This document shows, one piece after another, positions 9,466 to 17,125 of a DNA stretch of 64,000 bases (the stretch's first letter is position 1; every line of letters begins with the position of its first letter). The stretch is from the NCBI GenBank assembly GCA_014946745.1, contig JADCRD010000003.1, positions 496,001 through 560,000 of the forward strand. The letters are read 5' to 3'. This DNA is from Lysobacterales bacterium. Its GTDB lineage: Bacteria > Pseudomonadota > Gammaproteobacteria > Xanthomonadales > Xanthomonadaceae. The notes below the pieces were generated by a model. The model was not told the origin of the DNA and made no database searches. It was given only the letters and a program-made list of their open reading frames with translations. The position numbers and the translations under genes were made by a program.

Positions 9466-10473
9466 ATGTCCGTCTCGAACTCGAAGCCCCGACGTTACGC
9501 CCTGATCGCCGCGCCGCTGATCGGCGTGCCCCTGCTGGCGATGCTCTTCTTCATGTGGTGGTGGGATCACGAGCCGGACGCCTTCGACGTGGTCGCCCAC
9601 GCCAAGGCGCGCGCATCCGAGCGCGGCCAGCCGGTGGTGGTCGGCACGGTCAGCACCGAGGCCCTGATCCGCGTGGCGCAAACCCTGCTCGACAAGCGCG
9701 GTGGTTACCTGAGCAACGACAAGCTGCCGCCGGGCGCGATCATGGACAACGTGCCCAACTGGGAATTCGGCGCGCTGGTGCAGACGCGCGACTTCGCCAA
9801 GGCCTTCCGCAACGAGTTCAGCCGCTCGCAGACCCAGAGCACCGAAGACGTCGATCTGCTTGAGGCCGACCCGCTGTTCTCGACGCCCTCCGACCGCTGG
9901 CTGCTGCCCGCCTCCGAAAGCCAGTACCGCAAAGCCATCGGCCACGTCGAGGGCTATCTCGGACGACTCTCGGACAGCGATCCCTACTCGGCGCAGTTCT
10001 ACGCGCGCGCCGACAACCTCGCCGACTGGCTGGCGGTGGTCGAGAAGCGCCTCGGCTCGCTCTCGCAGCGTCTGTCGGCCAGCGTCGGGCAGATCCGCAT
10101 CGACACCGACCGCGCCGGCGACCGCAGCGCCACCCAGAGCACGCCCGGCGTGTCGCCGCGTATGGTGCAGACGCCGTGGACCGAGATCGACGATGTCTTC
10201 TACGAAGCGCGCGGCACCACCTGGGCCCTGCTGCATTTCCTGCGCGCCGTCGAGCACGACTTCGAGCCGGTGCTGCGCGACAAGAACGCCCTGGTCAGCC
10301 TGCGCCAGATCATTCGAGAGCTTGAGGAAAGCCAGCACGATCTCGGCAGCCCGATCGTGCTGAACGGCTCTCCTTTCGGCTTCTTCGCCAACCACTCGCT
10401 GGTGATGGCCAACTACGTCTCGCGCGCCAACGCCGCGGTCATCGACCTGCGCCAGCTGCTGGAGCGCGGCTGA
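9466..10473 (+). CDS. DUF2333 family membrane-anchored protein
   Basis: A 335-residue protein that I assign to the DUF2333 family from its overall pattern. It has a short cytoplasmic N-terminus, one membrane segment (about residues 12-33, ending in FFMWWWDHEPD) and a long soluble helical domain with the family's WLLPASESQYR and GRLSDSDPYSAQFYARADNL stretches. The function is unknown; the soluble part should face the periplasm. The start has an AAGGAG ribosome site 9 nt upstream. The stop is followed after one base by the GTG of the diguanylate cyclase gene, so the two are probably an operon. Confidence 0.8.
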   Translation: MSVSNSKPRRYALIAAPLIGVPLLAMLFFMWWWDHEPDAFDVVAHAKARASERGQPVVVGTVSTEALIRVAQTLLDKRGGYLSNDKLPPGAIMDNVPNWEFGALVQTRDFAKAFRNEFSRSQTQSTEDVDLLEADPLFSTPSDRWLLPASESQYRKAIGHVEGYLGRLSDSDPYSAQFYARADNLADWLAVVEKRLGSLSQRLSASVGQIRIDTDRAGDRSATQSTPGVSPRMVQTPWTEIDDVFYEARGTTWALLHFLRAVEHDFEPVLRDKNALVSLRQIIRELEESQHDLGSPIVLNGSPFGFFANHSLVMANYVSRANAAVIDLRQLLERG

Positions 10474-10474
10474 G

Positions 10475-12094
10475 GTGTCGACCGCGCCGCGCCTGTCGCT
10501 GCTGCTGTTCGTGCTGCTGGCGCTCGGCCTGCACTCGCCAGCAGCCGCAGCGGGCGAGGCGGTGATCCGCACGCATCCCGATTCCGCGGGCTCGCGCAGC
10601 CTGCCGGTGGACTGCTCCGACGCCGAGGGCGAAGGCTGGTCGCGCCATCGGATCGAAGCCCCCGCCCCCGGATGGGAGGCCAAACCCCTGGCCGTGCTGG
10701 TCAGCGGTATCGCTGTCGACCGCGTGCGGATTGCCCACGGTGATCGCGTCTACTGCGGACAGTACGGCGACGGTGCGCGCGCCGACTCGCGCTTCCGCAC
10801 CGGCGTGGGCGGCGTGTTCGTGCCGGTCCTGGGCGGCAGCAACCCGATCCAGGTGTCCGTGTCCGGCGCCGCGCTCGATCTCTGGCCCGTGGTGATCGAT
10901 GTCGGCGCGCCGCTTGAGGTGCAGCGCGCTGACACCCTGCGCTTTGCTTTCCGCGTGGCGGTGCTGGCGATCACCTTCAGCGTGGTGTTCTCGACCGCGC
11001 TCGCGTGGGTGGCGCTGCGCGAGGTCGCGCTGCTGAGCCTGTCGGTGAACACCGTGCTGGTGGTGGTCTGGATCGCCGTGATCACCGGGCTTTCGGGCTT
11101 TCCCGAGGCCTGGCTGCCGGTGGGCGAGGCACGACTGCGGATCCTGCTGAGCTCGCCCCTGCTGGTGGCTGCGATCACCGTGTTCCTGATGATGACCTCG
11201 ACGCGCCTGCGCACCCATTCGCGCGGCGCACGCCTGATCAGTGCCGGCTGCGTCGTGCTCGCCATGCTGGCCTTGCCGGCCTGGCTGCTGCCGTGGTCGG
11301 CGATTCCCACCTTCGCCGCCTGGGCCGAGTTCGGCGTCGCCCTGCTGTTCGGTGGCGTGGTGCTGGTGTCGCTGCCCGGCATGCTCAGGCGACGTCTGCT
11401 GCCCACCGCCAACCTGATCGGTGTGCTGCCCCTGGCCGCGGTCAGCGCCTCGGGCGTGTTTCTGCCCGGCCTGCTGGGCGGCTGGAAGATCGAGGCCTAT
11501 GTCGGCGGTGCTGCCTGGATCGCCGTGGCCTCCAGTTCGATGCTGATGATGCGGCTGGCCAGCCTGCGCCGGCAGCGCGACGAGATGCGCGCGCTGGCTC
11601 AATCCGACCCGCTCACTGGACTCGCCAATCGCCGCACCGCGCTGGCGCGCCTGCAGAGCGAGGTTGAACGTCGGCGCAGCCAGGGCAGCGACTTCGGTCT
11701 GGTCTTCGTTGATCTGGACAACTTCAAGCAGATCAACGACAGCTTCGGCCACAGCGCCGGCGACCGCGTGCTGGTCGCCGTGGCCCAGCTGCTGCGCAGC
11801 CTGGTGCGCGGCAGCGATGTGGTGGCGCGTTTGGGCGGCGACGAGTTCGTGCTGATCCTGGTGGGCGCCGATATCGCCACCAGTCAGCGCTTGGCCGAGT
11901 GTGTGCGCGAGCGCATCGAGCTGCTGCCGCTGGTGGGCAGTGGGCCCGAGGCGCCGCTGGCCTGCACCGCCAGCATCGGCGTGGTCGCCAGCGCCTGGCA
12001 TCCCGACGCCAGCGCCGAAGAGCTGCTGAAGCGCGTCGACGAGGCCATGTACGCCGCCAAGAAGGCCGGCCGCAACCGGGTGGTGCGCGGCTGA
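10475..12094 (+). CDS. Membrane-bound diguanylate cyclase (GGDEF)
   Basis: A 539-residue protein that makes cyclic di-GMP from two GTP. It has a signal peptide (1-26), a periplasmic beta-rich domain (about 27-150) with two cysteines, about six to seven membrane segments (155-370) and a cytoplasmic GGDEF domain (380-539). This is the layout of 7TMR-DISM-type sensors. The active-site motif is intact (Gly454 to Phe458, GGDEF), as is the metal/base motif FVDLDNFKQIND. The inhibitory RxxD site (RGSD, 445-448) is present five residues before GGDEF, so product feedback inhibition is expected. No EAL domain is attached. The gene starts with GTG one base after the DUF2333 gene. Confidence 0.92.
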   Translation: MSTAPRLSLLLFVLLALGLHSPAAAAGEAVIRTHPDSAGSRSLPVDCSDAEGEGWSRHRIEAPAPGWEAKPLAVLVSGIAVDRVRIAHGDRVYCGQYGDGARADSRFRTGVGGVFVPVLGGSNPIQVSVSGAALDLWPVVIDVGAPLEVQRADTLRFAFRVAVLAITFSVVFSTALAWVALREVALLSLSVNTVLVVVWIAVITGLSGFPEAWLPVGEARLRILLSSPLLVAAITVFLMMTSTRLRTHSRGARLISAGCVVLAMLALPAWLLPWSAIPTFAAWAEFGVALLFGGVVLVSLPGMLRRRLLPTANLIGVLPLAAVSASGVFLPGLLGGWKIEAYVGGAAWIAVASSSMLMMRLASLRRQRDEMRALAQSDPLTGLANRRTALARLQSEVERRRSQGSDFGLVFVDLDNFKQINDSFGHSAGDRVLVAVAQLLRSLVRGSDVVARLGGDEFVLILVGADIATSQRLAECVRERIELLPLVGSGPEAPLACTASIGVVASAWHPDASAEELLKRVDEAMYAAKKAGRNRVVRG

Positions 12095-12142
12095 GCCGAG
12101 GCATCGTCGTCGCCAGCAGGCGCGCTGAGACCATTGCCGGGA

Positions 12143-12184
12143 TTCGGCTTCGGCTTCGGCTTCGGCTTCGGCTTCGGCTTCGGC
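12143..12184. repeat. TTCGGC hexanucleotide repeat, 7 copies
   Basis: Seven perfect copies of TTCGGC follow each other in the space between the convergent diguanylate cyclase and pyrophosphatase genes. It is a simple-sequence tract able to slip during replication. It lies outside both coding regions, so any effect would be on transcript ends. Confidence 0.95.
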
Positions 12185-12279
12185 ACTCGCCAGAGCGACC
12201 GCGCTCCGCGCTCCTGCGGGCGCCTGCATGCAGGCCACAGCGCCACGATCAATGCACCGCTTGCCCACCACACACGACA

Positions 12280-12302
12280 ACGCCCGACCAAGGGCCGGGC
12301 GT
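12280..12302 (-). terminator. Possible terminator after ppa
   Basis: ACGCCCG pairs with CGGGCGT around a 9-nt loop, 55 bp beyond the ppa stop. On the minus strand the hairpin is followed by TTGTCGT rather than a clean T-run, so it is weak. It could also serve the diguanylate cyclase transcript from the other side. Confidence 0.45.
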
Positions 12303-12356
12303 CGCGCACATCCGCCGGATCACGCCGCACTATCGGCGCAAGCCTGAGCGCCTGGA

Positions 12357-12905
12357 TCAGAACTTCGGCTTGTCGTCGCTGCTGTTGTAGCGCTCGATCG
12401 CGTCCAGCAGGATGGCCTTGGCCTCGGCGGCATTGCCCCAGCCTTCGAGCTTGACCCACTTGCCCTTCTCGAGATCCTTGTAGTGCTCGAAGAAGTGGCC
12501 GATGCGCTCCAGCCAGTGGCCCGACACCTGCTCGATGTCGTTGATGTGGCTGTAGCCGGCGAAGACCTTGCCGACCGGCACGGCCAGCAGCTTCTCGTCC
12601 GAGCCCGCCTCGTCGGTCATCTTCAGCACGCCGACCGGGCGGCAGCGGATCACCGCGCCCGGGATCAGCGGCAGCGGCAGGATCACCAGCACGTCGGCCG
12701 GGTCGCCATCGCCGCACAGGCTGTGCGGGACATAGCCGTAGTTGCAGGGGTAGCGCATCGGCGTCGACAGGATGCGGTCAACGAAAATCGCGCCGGTGTC
12801 CTTGTCGACCTCGTATTTGACCGGCTCGGCGTCTTTCGGGATTTCGATGACGACGTTGATCTCGTTCGGCACATCGCGGCCGGAGGGAACAAGTTCGAGG
12901 CCCAT
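12357..12905 (-). CDS. ppa: Soluble inorganic pyrophosphatase (family I)
   Basis: A 182-residue Mg2+-dependent enzyme that hydrolyses pyrophosphate to two phosphates in the cytoplasm and pulls biosynthetic reactions forward. The family signature reads CGDGDPADVLV, with metal ligands Asp66, Asp68 and Asp71, one residue later than in E. coli PPase. The N-terminal INVVIEIPK and the CNYGYVP motif are also conserved. The start has AGGAG 8 nt upstream; the open frame continues for another 167 codons upstream but these show no conserved sequence. The same window also carries a membrane pyrophosphatase (hppA), so two different routes of pyrophosphate disposal coexist. Confidence 0.96.
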   Translation of the reverse strand: MGLELVPSGRDVPNEINVVIEIPKDAEPVKYEVDKDTGAIFVDRILSTPMRYPCNYGYVPHSLCGDGDPADVLVILPLPLIPGAVIRCRPVGVLKMTDEAGSDEKLLAVPVGKVFAGYSHINDIEQVSGHWLERIGHFFEHYKDLEKGKWVKLEGWGNAAEAKAILLDAIERYNSSDDKPKF

Positions 12906-13103
12906 GGCTGGCTCCTGCGGGGGGTAGGAAAGGAAGTCGATAGCGGGTCGGGCCCGGCGCTTGGGGCGGAACACAGCGCCCTGCTTGCCCTGGCCGCCGT
13001 GCAAACAACGGCCGCCCGCGCGGCGCGAAGGATACGGGATCGGCTGCTGCGGCGCACCACGGCCATAGTCGGTGCGCCCTGGCGGCACGGCCGCACTAGC
13101 TTG

Positions 13104-13171
13104 CGCGTGCCGCGCAACAGAGGTAGCACACAGGGCGCGCGTGTCGCGCACCAGAGGTGGCACATTGGGCG
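13104..13171. repeat. 34-bp imperfect tandem repeat
   Basis: Two units beginning CGCGTG at 13104 and 13138 share the segments CGCGCA, CAGAGGT and GGGCG, with a degenerate third start at 13172. It is part of the 588-bp non-coding stretch 12906-13493 upstream of ppa, in which I see no gene. Confidence 0.6.
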
Positions 13172-13342
13172 CGCGCACCGCGCTCCCCTCCCTCGTGATG
13201 AGCGGCGCCTCGGACGATTTCCAGAAGCCCTGCGAGCAGCCGGTGCACACGGCTTGTCCGCCCAACGTCCCCAGAGTTTCTCGGCCGCGCGTTGCGAGCC
13301 AGGTGTTCTTGAAGAGACCGGGGCACGTCCGCTTGCGCGCCC

Positions 13343-13419
13343 TGTAGGAGCCTGCTTGCAGGCGACCGCTGCCTGCGCTCTGCACCACCCTGCGGGTCGC
13401 GAGCAAGCTCGCTCCTACA
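13343..13419. repeat. Inverted pair of GTAGGAGC repeats
   Basis: TGTAGGAGCCTGCTTGCAGG at 13343 is mirrored by a segment ending GCTCGCTCCTACA at 13419; each half also folds on itself. GTAGGAGCGAGCTTGCTC-type elements are common dispersed REP-like repeats in Pseudomonas and Lysobacterales. Two facing copies form a BIME-like unit. Confidence 0.75.
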
Positions 13420-13493
13420 AACGGCCGCGCCTGGCGGGACGACCAGTGGGTTCCAAGTGTTCTGTTTCTTGAGAGTGTCGAGTGCGCCGTGGG

Positions 13494-15086
13494 TCAGCGC
13501 TCCACGGCGGCACTGCCCGGCGCTTCGGCCACCCGCTGCAGCCTCAGTGCGAACGGCAGCAGCAGGCGCAGCCGCTGCGGCCCCTCGTAGGCCACCAGGG
13601 CGCCTTCGAGGACGTCGTCATCGCGCAGGCTGAGCTTCAGCAGCAGCGCGGCCGCGCCGTCCGGCGCGTCGGCCGAACGCCAGGGCCCCTGCACGGCGCT
13701 GACCAGCGAGTTCTCCCTGACGATCGCCTGGAAGGTCCGAACGGTGGGCGTGGTCTCGCCGTCGACGCCGGACAGGTACTCGAACCGGCTCTCGCCTTCG
13801 GGATCGATCTGCAGGCGAACGCTGCGCGCCTGTCCATCGACCGTGACCGTGCCCGCCCAGTCGCCGCGGAAGCGCGTCGGTGTGCTCAAGGCAGCAAAGC
13901 CGGCGATCGGGTCCAGGCCCAGCGCCGGTGCCTCGGGCCAGGCGGTTCTCAAGAGGCGTTCCGCCAGCGCCTGCACGAAGGGCTGGGCCTCGCTGCGGTT
14001 GACCAGCACGGTGAGCACCAGGCCCTGCTCGGGATAGAGCGCAAGCAGCGTGCTCGCGCCGGGCATGCCGCCTTCGTGCCAGAGCTGCTGGGGTGCGGCG
14101 ACCGGGCCGCGCACGTACCAGCCCTGGCCGTACCAGGCCTCGCCATACAGCGGATGCGCGGCGCCGTCGGGGTCGGGGCCGCGCATGGCCATCACCTGCG
14201 CTTCTGGCAGCCGCGCGAGCATCGCTTCGAAGCGCGACGGGTCGAGATGAAAGGCGCCGAAGCGCAGCAGGTCGTCGACGCTCGCGAACACGTTGCCCGC
14301 GCCCGGTGTGTCGTTCCACAGCGGGCCGATCGGTGTCAGCGACGCGTCGTAGGCGACCGCGCCCGCGTGGGCGTGTGTGCCGGCCACAAACGCATCGCGC
14401 ATCGCCAAAGGGGTGAACACCGCACGCTGCAGGTAGCGCTCGAAGGAGACGCCGCTGCGCGCGCTGATGGCATCGCCGATCAGGCCGTAGCCAAGGTTCG
14501 AATACTCGGCGATCCGGCCCGGCGTCTGCACGGTGCGCAGGTAGGGCCGCTGCGCCATTGATGCCCGGGCTGCGGCCGCCTCGATCGCCTCGCCGTAGTG
14601 GATCCGCGCATAGGTGCCCAGGCCCGCGGTGTGGTGCAGCAGCCGCGCCAGCGTGACGCCCTGCGGTGGATCGGCCTGCCCGTTTTCCGGTGCCAGCGCA
14701 GGCAGCAGCTCCTGGATCGGTGCGTCCAGCGACAGGCCAGAGGCATGCTGCAGCACGCGCAGCGCGGTCGCGGTGATCGGTTTGCTCAAGGATGCCAGCG
14801 CATAGGGCGTCTGCAGGCTCGCCGCGATCCTGCGCTCACGATCGGCCGTGCCAACCGCAGCGGCATGCAGCACCACGCCGTTGCGGGCGATGGCATAGGC
14901 CGCCGACGGGATCTCGCCCGCATCGAGCGCCGCGCGCGCAAACGCATCGGCCTCGCTGAAGTCAGGCGGGCGGTGCTCGCGCGCCTCGGATGCGGCGGCA
15001 AGGCCGGTCGCCATCGACAGCAGCAGGAACAGCGAAGCGCGAACGCGTGTAGCGGCAGAGCTTGCAGGGCGTGCAGCGGGAGTCAT
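13494..15086 (-). CDS. Secreted serine hydrolase (class C beta-lactamase fold)
   Basis: A 530-residue protein with a signal peptide (about 1-32) and a penicillin-binding/class C beta-lactamase-like domain. The motifs are in order: SLSK with nucleophile Ser99 and Lys102, Tyr195 in AEYSNLGYG, and HEGG at 337-340 in the place of the KTG triad. A beta-barrel-like C-terminal domain (about 400-530) follows. Such enzymes may be esterases, D-aminopeptidases or cell-wall peptidases, and sequence does not decide which; true beta-lactamase activity is not implied. The gene follows the GlxA-type regulator by 10 bp on the same strand, so the regulator may control it. Confidence 0.88.
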   Translation of the reverse strand: MTPAARPASSAATRVRASLFLLLSMATGLAAASEAREHRPPDFSEADAFARAALDAGEIPSAAYAIARNGVVLHAAAVGTADRERRIAASLQTPYALASLSKPITATALRVLQHASGLSLDAPIQELLPALAPENGQADPPQGVTLARLLHHTAGLGTYARIHYGEAIEAAAARASMAQRPYLRTVQTPGRIAEYSNLGYGLIGDAISARSGVSFERYLQRAVFTPLAMRDAFVAGTHAHAGAVAYDASLTPIGPLWNDTPGAGNVFASVDDLLRFGAFHLDPSRFEAMLARLPEAQVMAMRGPDPDGAAHPLYGEAWYGQGWYVRGPVAAPQQLWHEGGMPGASTLLALYPEQGLVLTVLVNRSEAQPFVQALAERLLRTAWPEAPALGLDPIAGFAALSTPTRFRGDWAGTVTVDGQARSVRLQIDPEGESRFEYLSGVDGETTPTVRTFQAIVRENSLVSAVQGPWRSADAPDGAAALLLKLSLRDDDVLEGALVAYEGPQRLRLLLPFALRLQRVAEAPGSAAVER

Positions 15087-15096
15087 GTCGACAGCC

Positions 15097-16095
15097 TCAG
15101 CGGGTGGATCGGGATTGAAACTGCGCGCGGTACTGCAGCGGCGCGATGCCGTAGTGGCGCTCGAAAGCGCGGCGGAACACATCGGCGCTGAGGTAACCCA
15201 CGCTGCGGGCGATGCGCTCGATGCCAAGGTGGCTCGCGATAAGCCGCTGCCCGGCCTCTTCCACCCGCAGCCGCTCGACATAGGCCGCTGGCGACAGCGC
15301 GAAGTGGCGCATGAACAGGCGTGAGAGCTGACGCTCGCTGCAGTGGCAGCGCGCGGCCAGCGCCGCCACCGACAGCTCGCCGTCGAGATGATCGAGGATC
15401 CAGGCCGACAGCCGGCTCAAGCGGACGTCCTCTGCATCCCGCGACGCCAGCCGATCGCAGTACTGGCGCTGGCCGCCCGGGCGCTTGAGATGCACCACCA
15501 GCTCGCGCGCCACCGCCAGCGCGCAGTCGCTGCCGTGGTCCTGTTCCACCAGCGACAGGCAGAGGTCGATGCCGGCAGTCACTCCCGCGGAGGTGTAGAG
15601 CGCGCCTTGGCGCAGGTACAGGGCATCGATCACCAGACCGATCGCCGGATAGCGCGCGGCGAAGGCTGCGGCATGCTTCCAATGGGTGGTCGCCTGCAGG
15701 CCATCGAGCAGTCCGGCTTCGGCCAGCGCATAGGCGCCGGTGCAGATCGAGGCCAGACGCCGCACGCCCGCGTGGTGCTGCCGCAGCCAGGCCGCAGCGC
15801 GCGCGAGCCGCGCCGGTTCGCGCAGGCCTTTGCCGCCCGGCACGATCACGGTGTCGGCCGGTGCCGGGTTCTCCAACAGCGCGTCCGCCACCAGGCGCAG
15901 ACCGTTCTCCGCCGTAAAGCACGGGCCATCGAGGCTCATCACCTGCAGGGCATAGCCACCGCGCCCTCGCGGGCGCCGCTCGCGCAGCCAATCGTTCGCC
16001 GTCGCGAACACTTCCGCCGGCCCGGTCAGATCCAGCGCGGTCAGCCCGTCGTAGCCGAGGAGAACAATCTGTCGGGTGCGGGTGGAGGGTTTCAT
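15097..16095 (-). CDS. GlxA-type AraC-family transcriptional regulator
   Basis: A 332-residue regulator with an N-terminal DJ-1/PfpI-like domain (about 8-180) and a C-terminal AraC-type double helix-turn-helix (about 232-325). The class I amidotransferase-like elbow reads ASICTGAYALAEAG with Cys118, but this fold acts as a sensor domain in these regulators. The AraC signature is clear in SVGYLSADVFRRAFERHYG followed by PLQYR. The ligand is unknown. An in-frame extension of 43 codons lacks conservation, so the start MKPSTRTRQIVLLGYDG is preferred. It heads a two-gene unit with the serine hydrolase. Confidence 0.9.
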   Translation of the reverse strand: MKPSTRTRQIVLLGYDGLTALDLTGPAEVFATANDWLRERRPRGRGGYALQVMSLDGPCFTAENGLRLVADALLENPAPADTVIVPGGKGLREPARLARAAAWLRQHHAGVRRLASICTGAYALAEAGLLDGLQATTHWKHAAAFAARYPAIGLVIDALYLRQGALYTSAGVTAGIDLCLSLVEQDHGSDCALAVARELVVHLKRPGGQRQYCDRLASRDAEDVRLSRLSAWILDHLDGELSVAALAARCHCSERQLSRLFMRHFALSPAAYVERLRVEEAGQRLIASHLGIERIARSVGYLSADVFRRAFERHYGIAPLQYRAQFQSRSTR

Positions 16096-16310
16096 GCGGC
16101 CAGTCTGCGCTGGGCGAGGCGGGGCAGAAAGACCAGGAAACGATGATTTCAGCCACGTATGGGTTGCGGCGCGCGCGCCGAAGTAGATGCAGATTCGACC
16201 GGACGCTTCAGCGGGCCGAATCACCCTGGGCGATGCGCGCTGCGTTCGACCTCCGCCGCGGCCCTAGGGCGACGCTGGCGTGCTGCAGCGAAGGGTGTGC
16301 CCGATCAGCC

Positions 16311-17003
16311 CATAGGGTGGGTCTTGACCCACCGGCGCTCGACCACCGGCTCTCGATCACTGGCACTCGACTTCCGCCTCGGCCCGGCACCCCGGACAGC
16401 GCGAGGCGCTGTGGCAGACACCACGCCGCGGTGGGTCAAGACCCGCCCTATGGATCCGGCGCGATGACGAATGAACGCGTTCGGCATAGCGCGCCGGTTC
16501 ACGCGCGACTTGTGAACGCCTTGCGCCCAAGACTTCAGCTGGTCGGGTCGATATCGCCGCCTTCCCGCCAAGGTCACAGCCAAGCCACCGGCGCACGGTC
16601 AGTGCCTGGGCTTGTGCTTGCGCGACCTTTACCTGCGCTCCAGCCCATAGGGTGGGTCTTGACCCACCGGCTCTCGACCACCGGCTCTCGACCGCCGGCG
16701 CTCGATTTCCGCCTCGGCCGGGCACCCCGGACAGCGCGAGGCGCTGCGGCGGACGCCACGCCGCGGTGGGTCAAGACCCACCCTATGGATCCGGCGCGAT
16801 GAAAATTGAACGCGTTCGGCACAGCGCGCCGGTTCACGCGCGACTTGTGAACGCCTTGCGCCCAAGACTTCAGCTGGCTGGGTCGATATCGCAGCCTTCG
16901 CGGCAAGGTCACAGCCAAGCCATCGGCGCCCGGTCAGTGCCTGGGCTTGTGCTTGCGCGACCTTTACCTGCTCTCCAGCCCATAGGGTGGGTCTTGACCC
17001 ACC
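16311..17003. repeat. 335-bp tandem duplication with GGTGGGTC palindromes
   Basis: The element CATAGGGTGGG begins at 16311, 16646 and 16981, exactly 335 bp apart each time. The DNA between is a near-copy (for example GTTCACGCGCGACTTGTGAA occurs in both units). Facing copies of the palindrome lie inside each unit at 16430-16453 and 16765-16788. The whole stretch 16096-17125 has no convincing gene: the frames through it are short and simply follow the duplication. It separates the regulator gene from the trailer end of the CRISPR array. Confidence 0.85.
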
Positions 17004-17125
17004 GGCTCTCGATTACCGCCCCGTTCCGGCACCCCTGATCCCGCGAGGCACTGAGGCGGGAACCGCCGCCCGCGAATTGATATGCGGGCGACGAGGCCGA
17101 CGTGTTCGGGCGCACTGACGTTCCA

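Noticed and set aside
12143-12184. Apparent FGFGFG or EAEAEA protein tract
   Set aside because: It is the TTCGGC simple repeat between two convergent genes; neither gene's conserved domain reaches it.
13494-15086. Antibiotic-resistance beta-lactamase
   Set aside because: SxxK and YxN are present, but HEGG replaces KTG and the C-terminal extension is typical of esterases/peptidases of the same fold.
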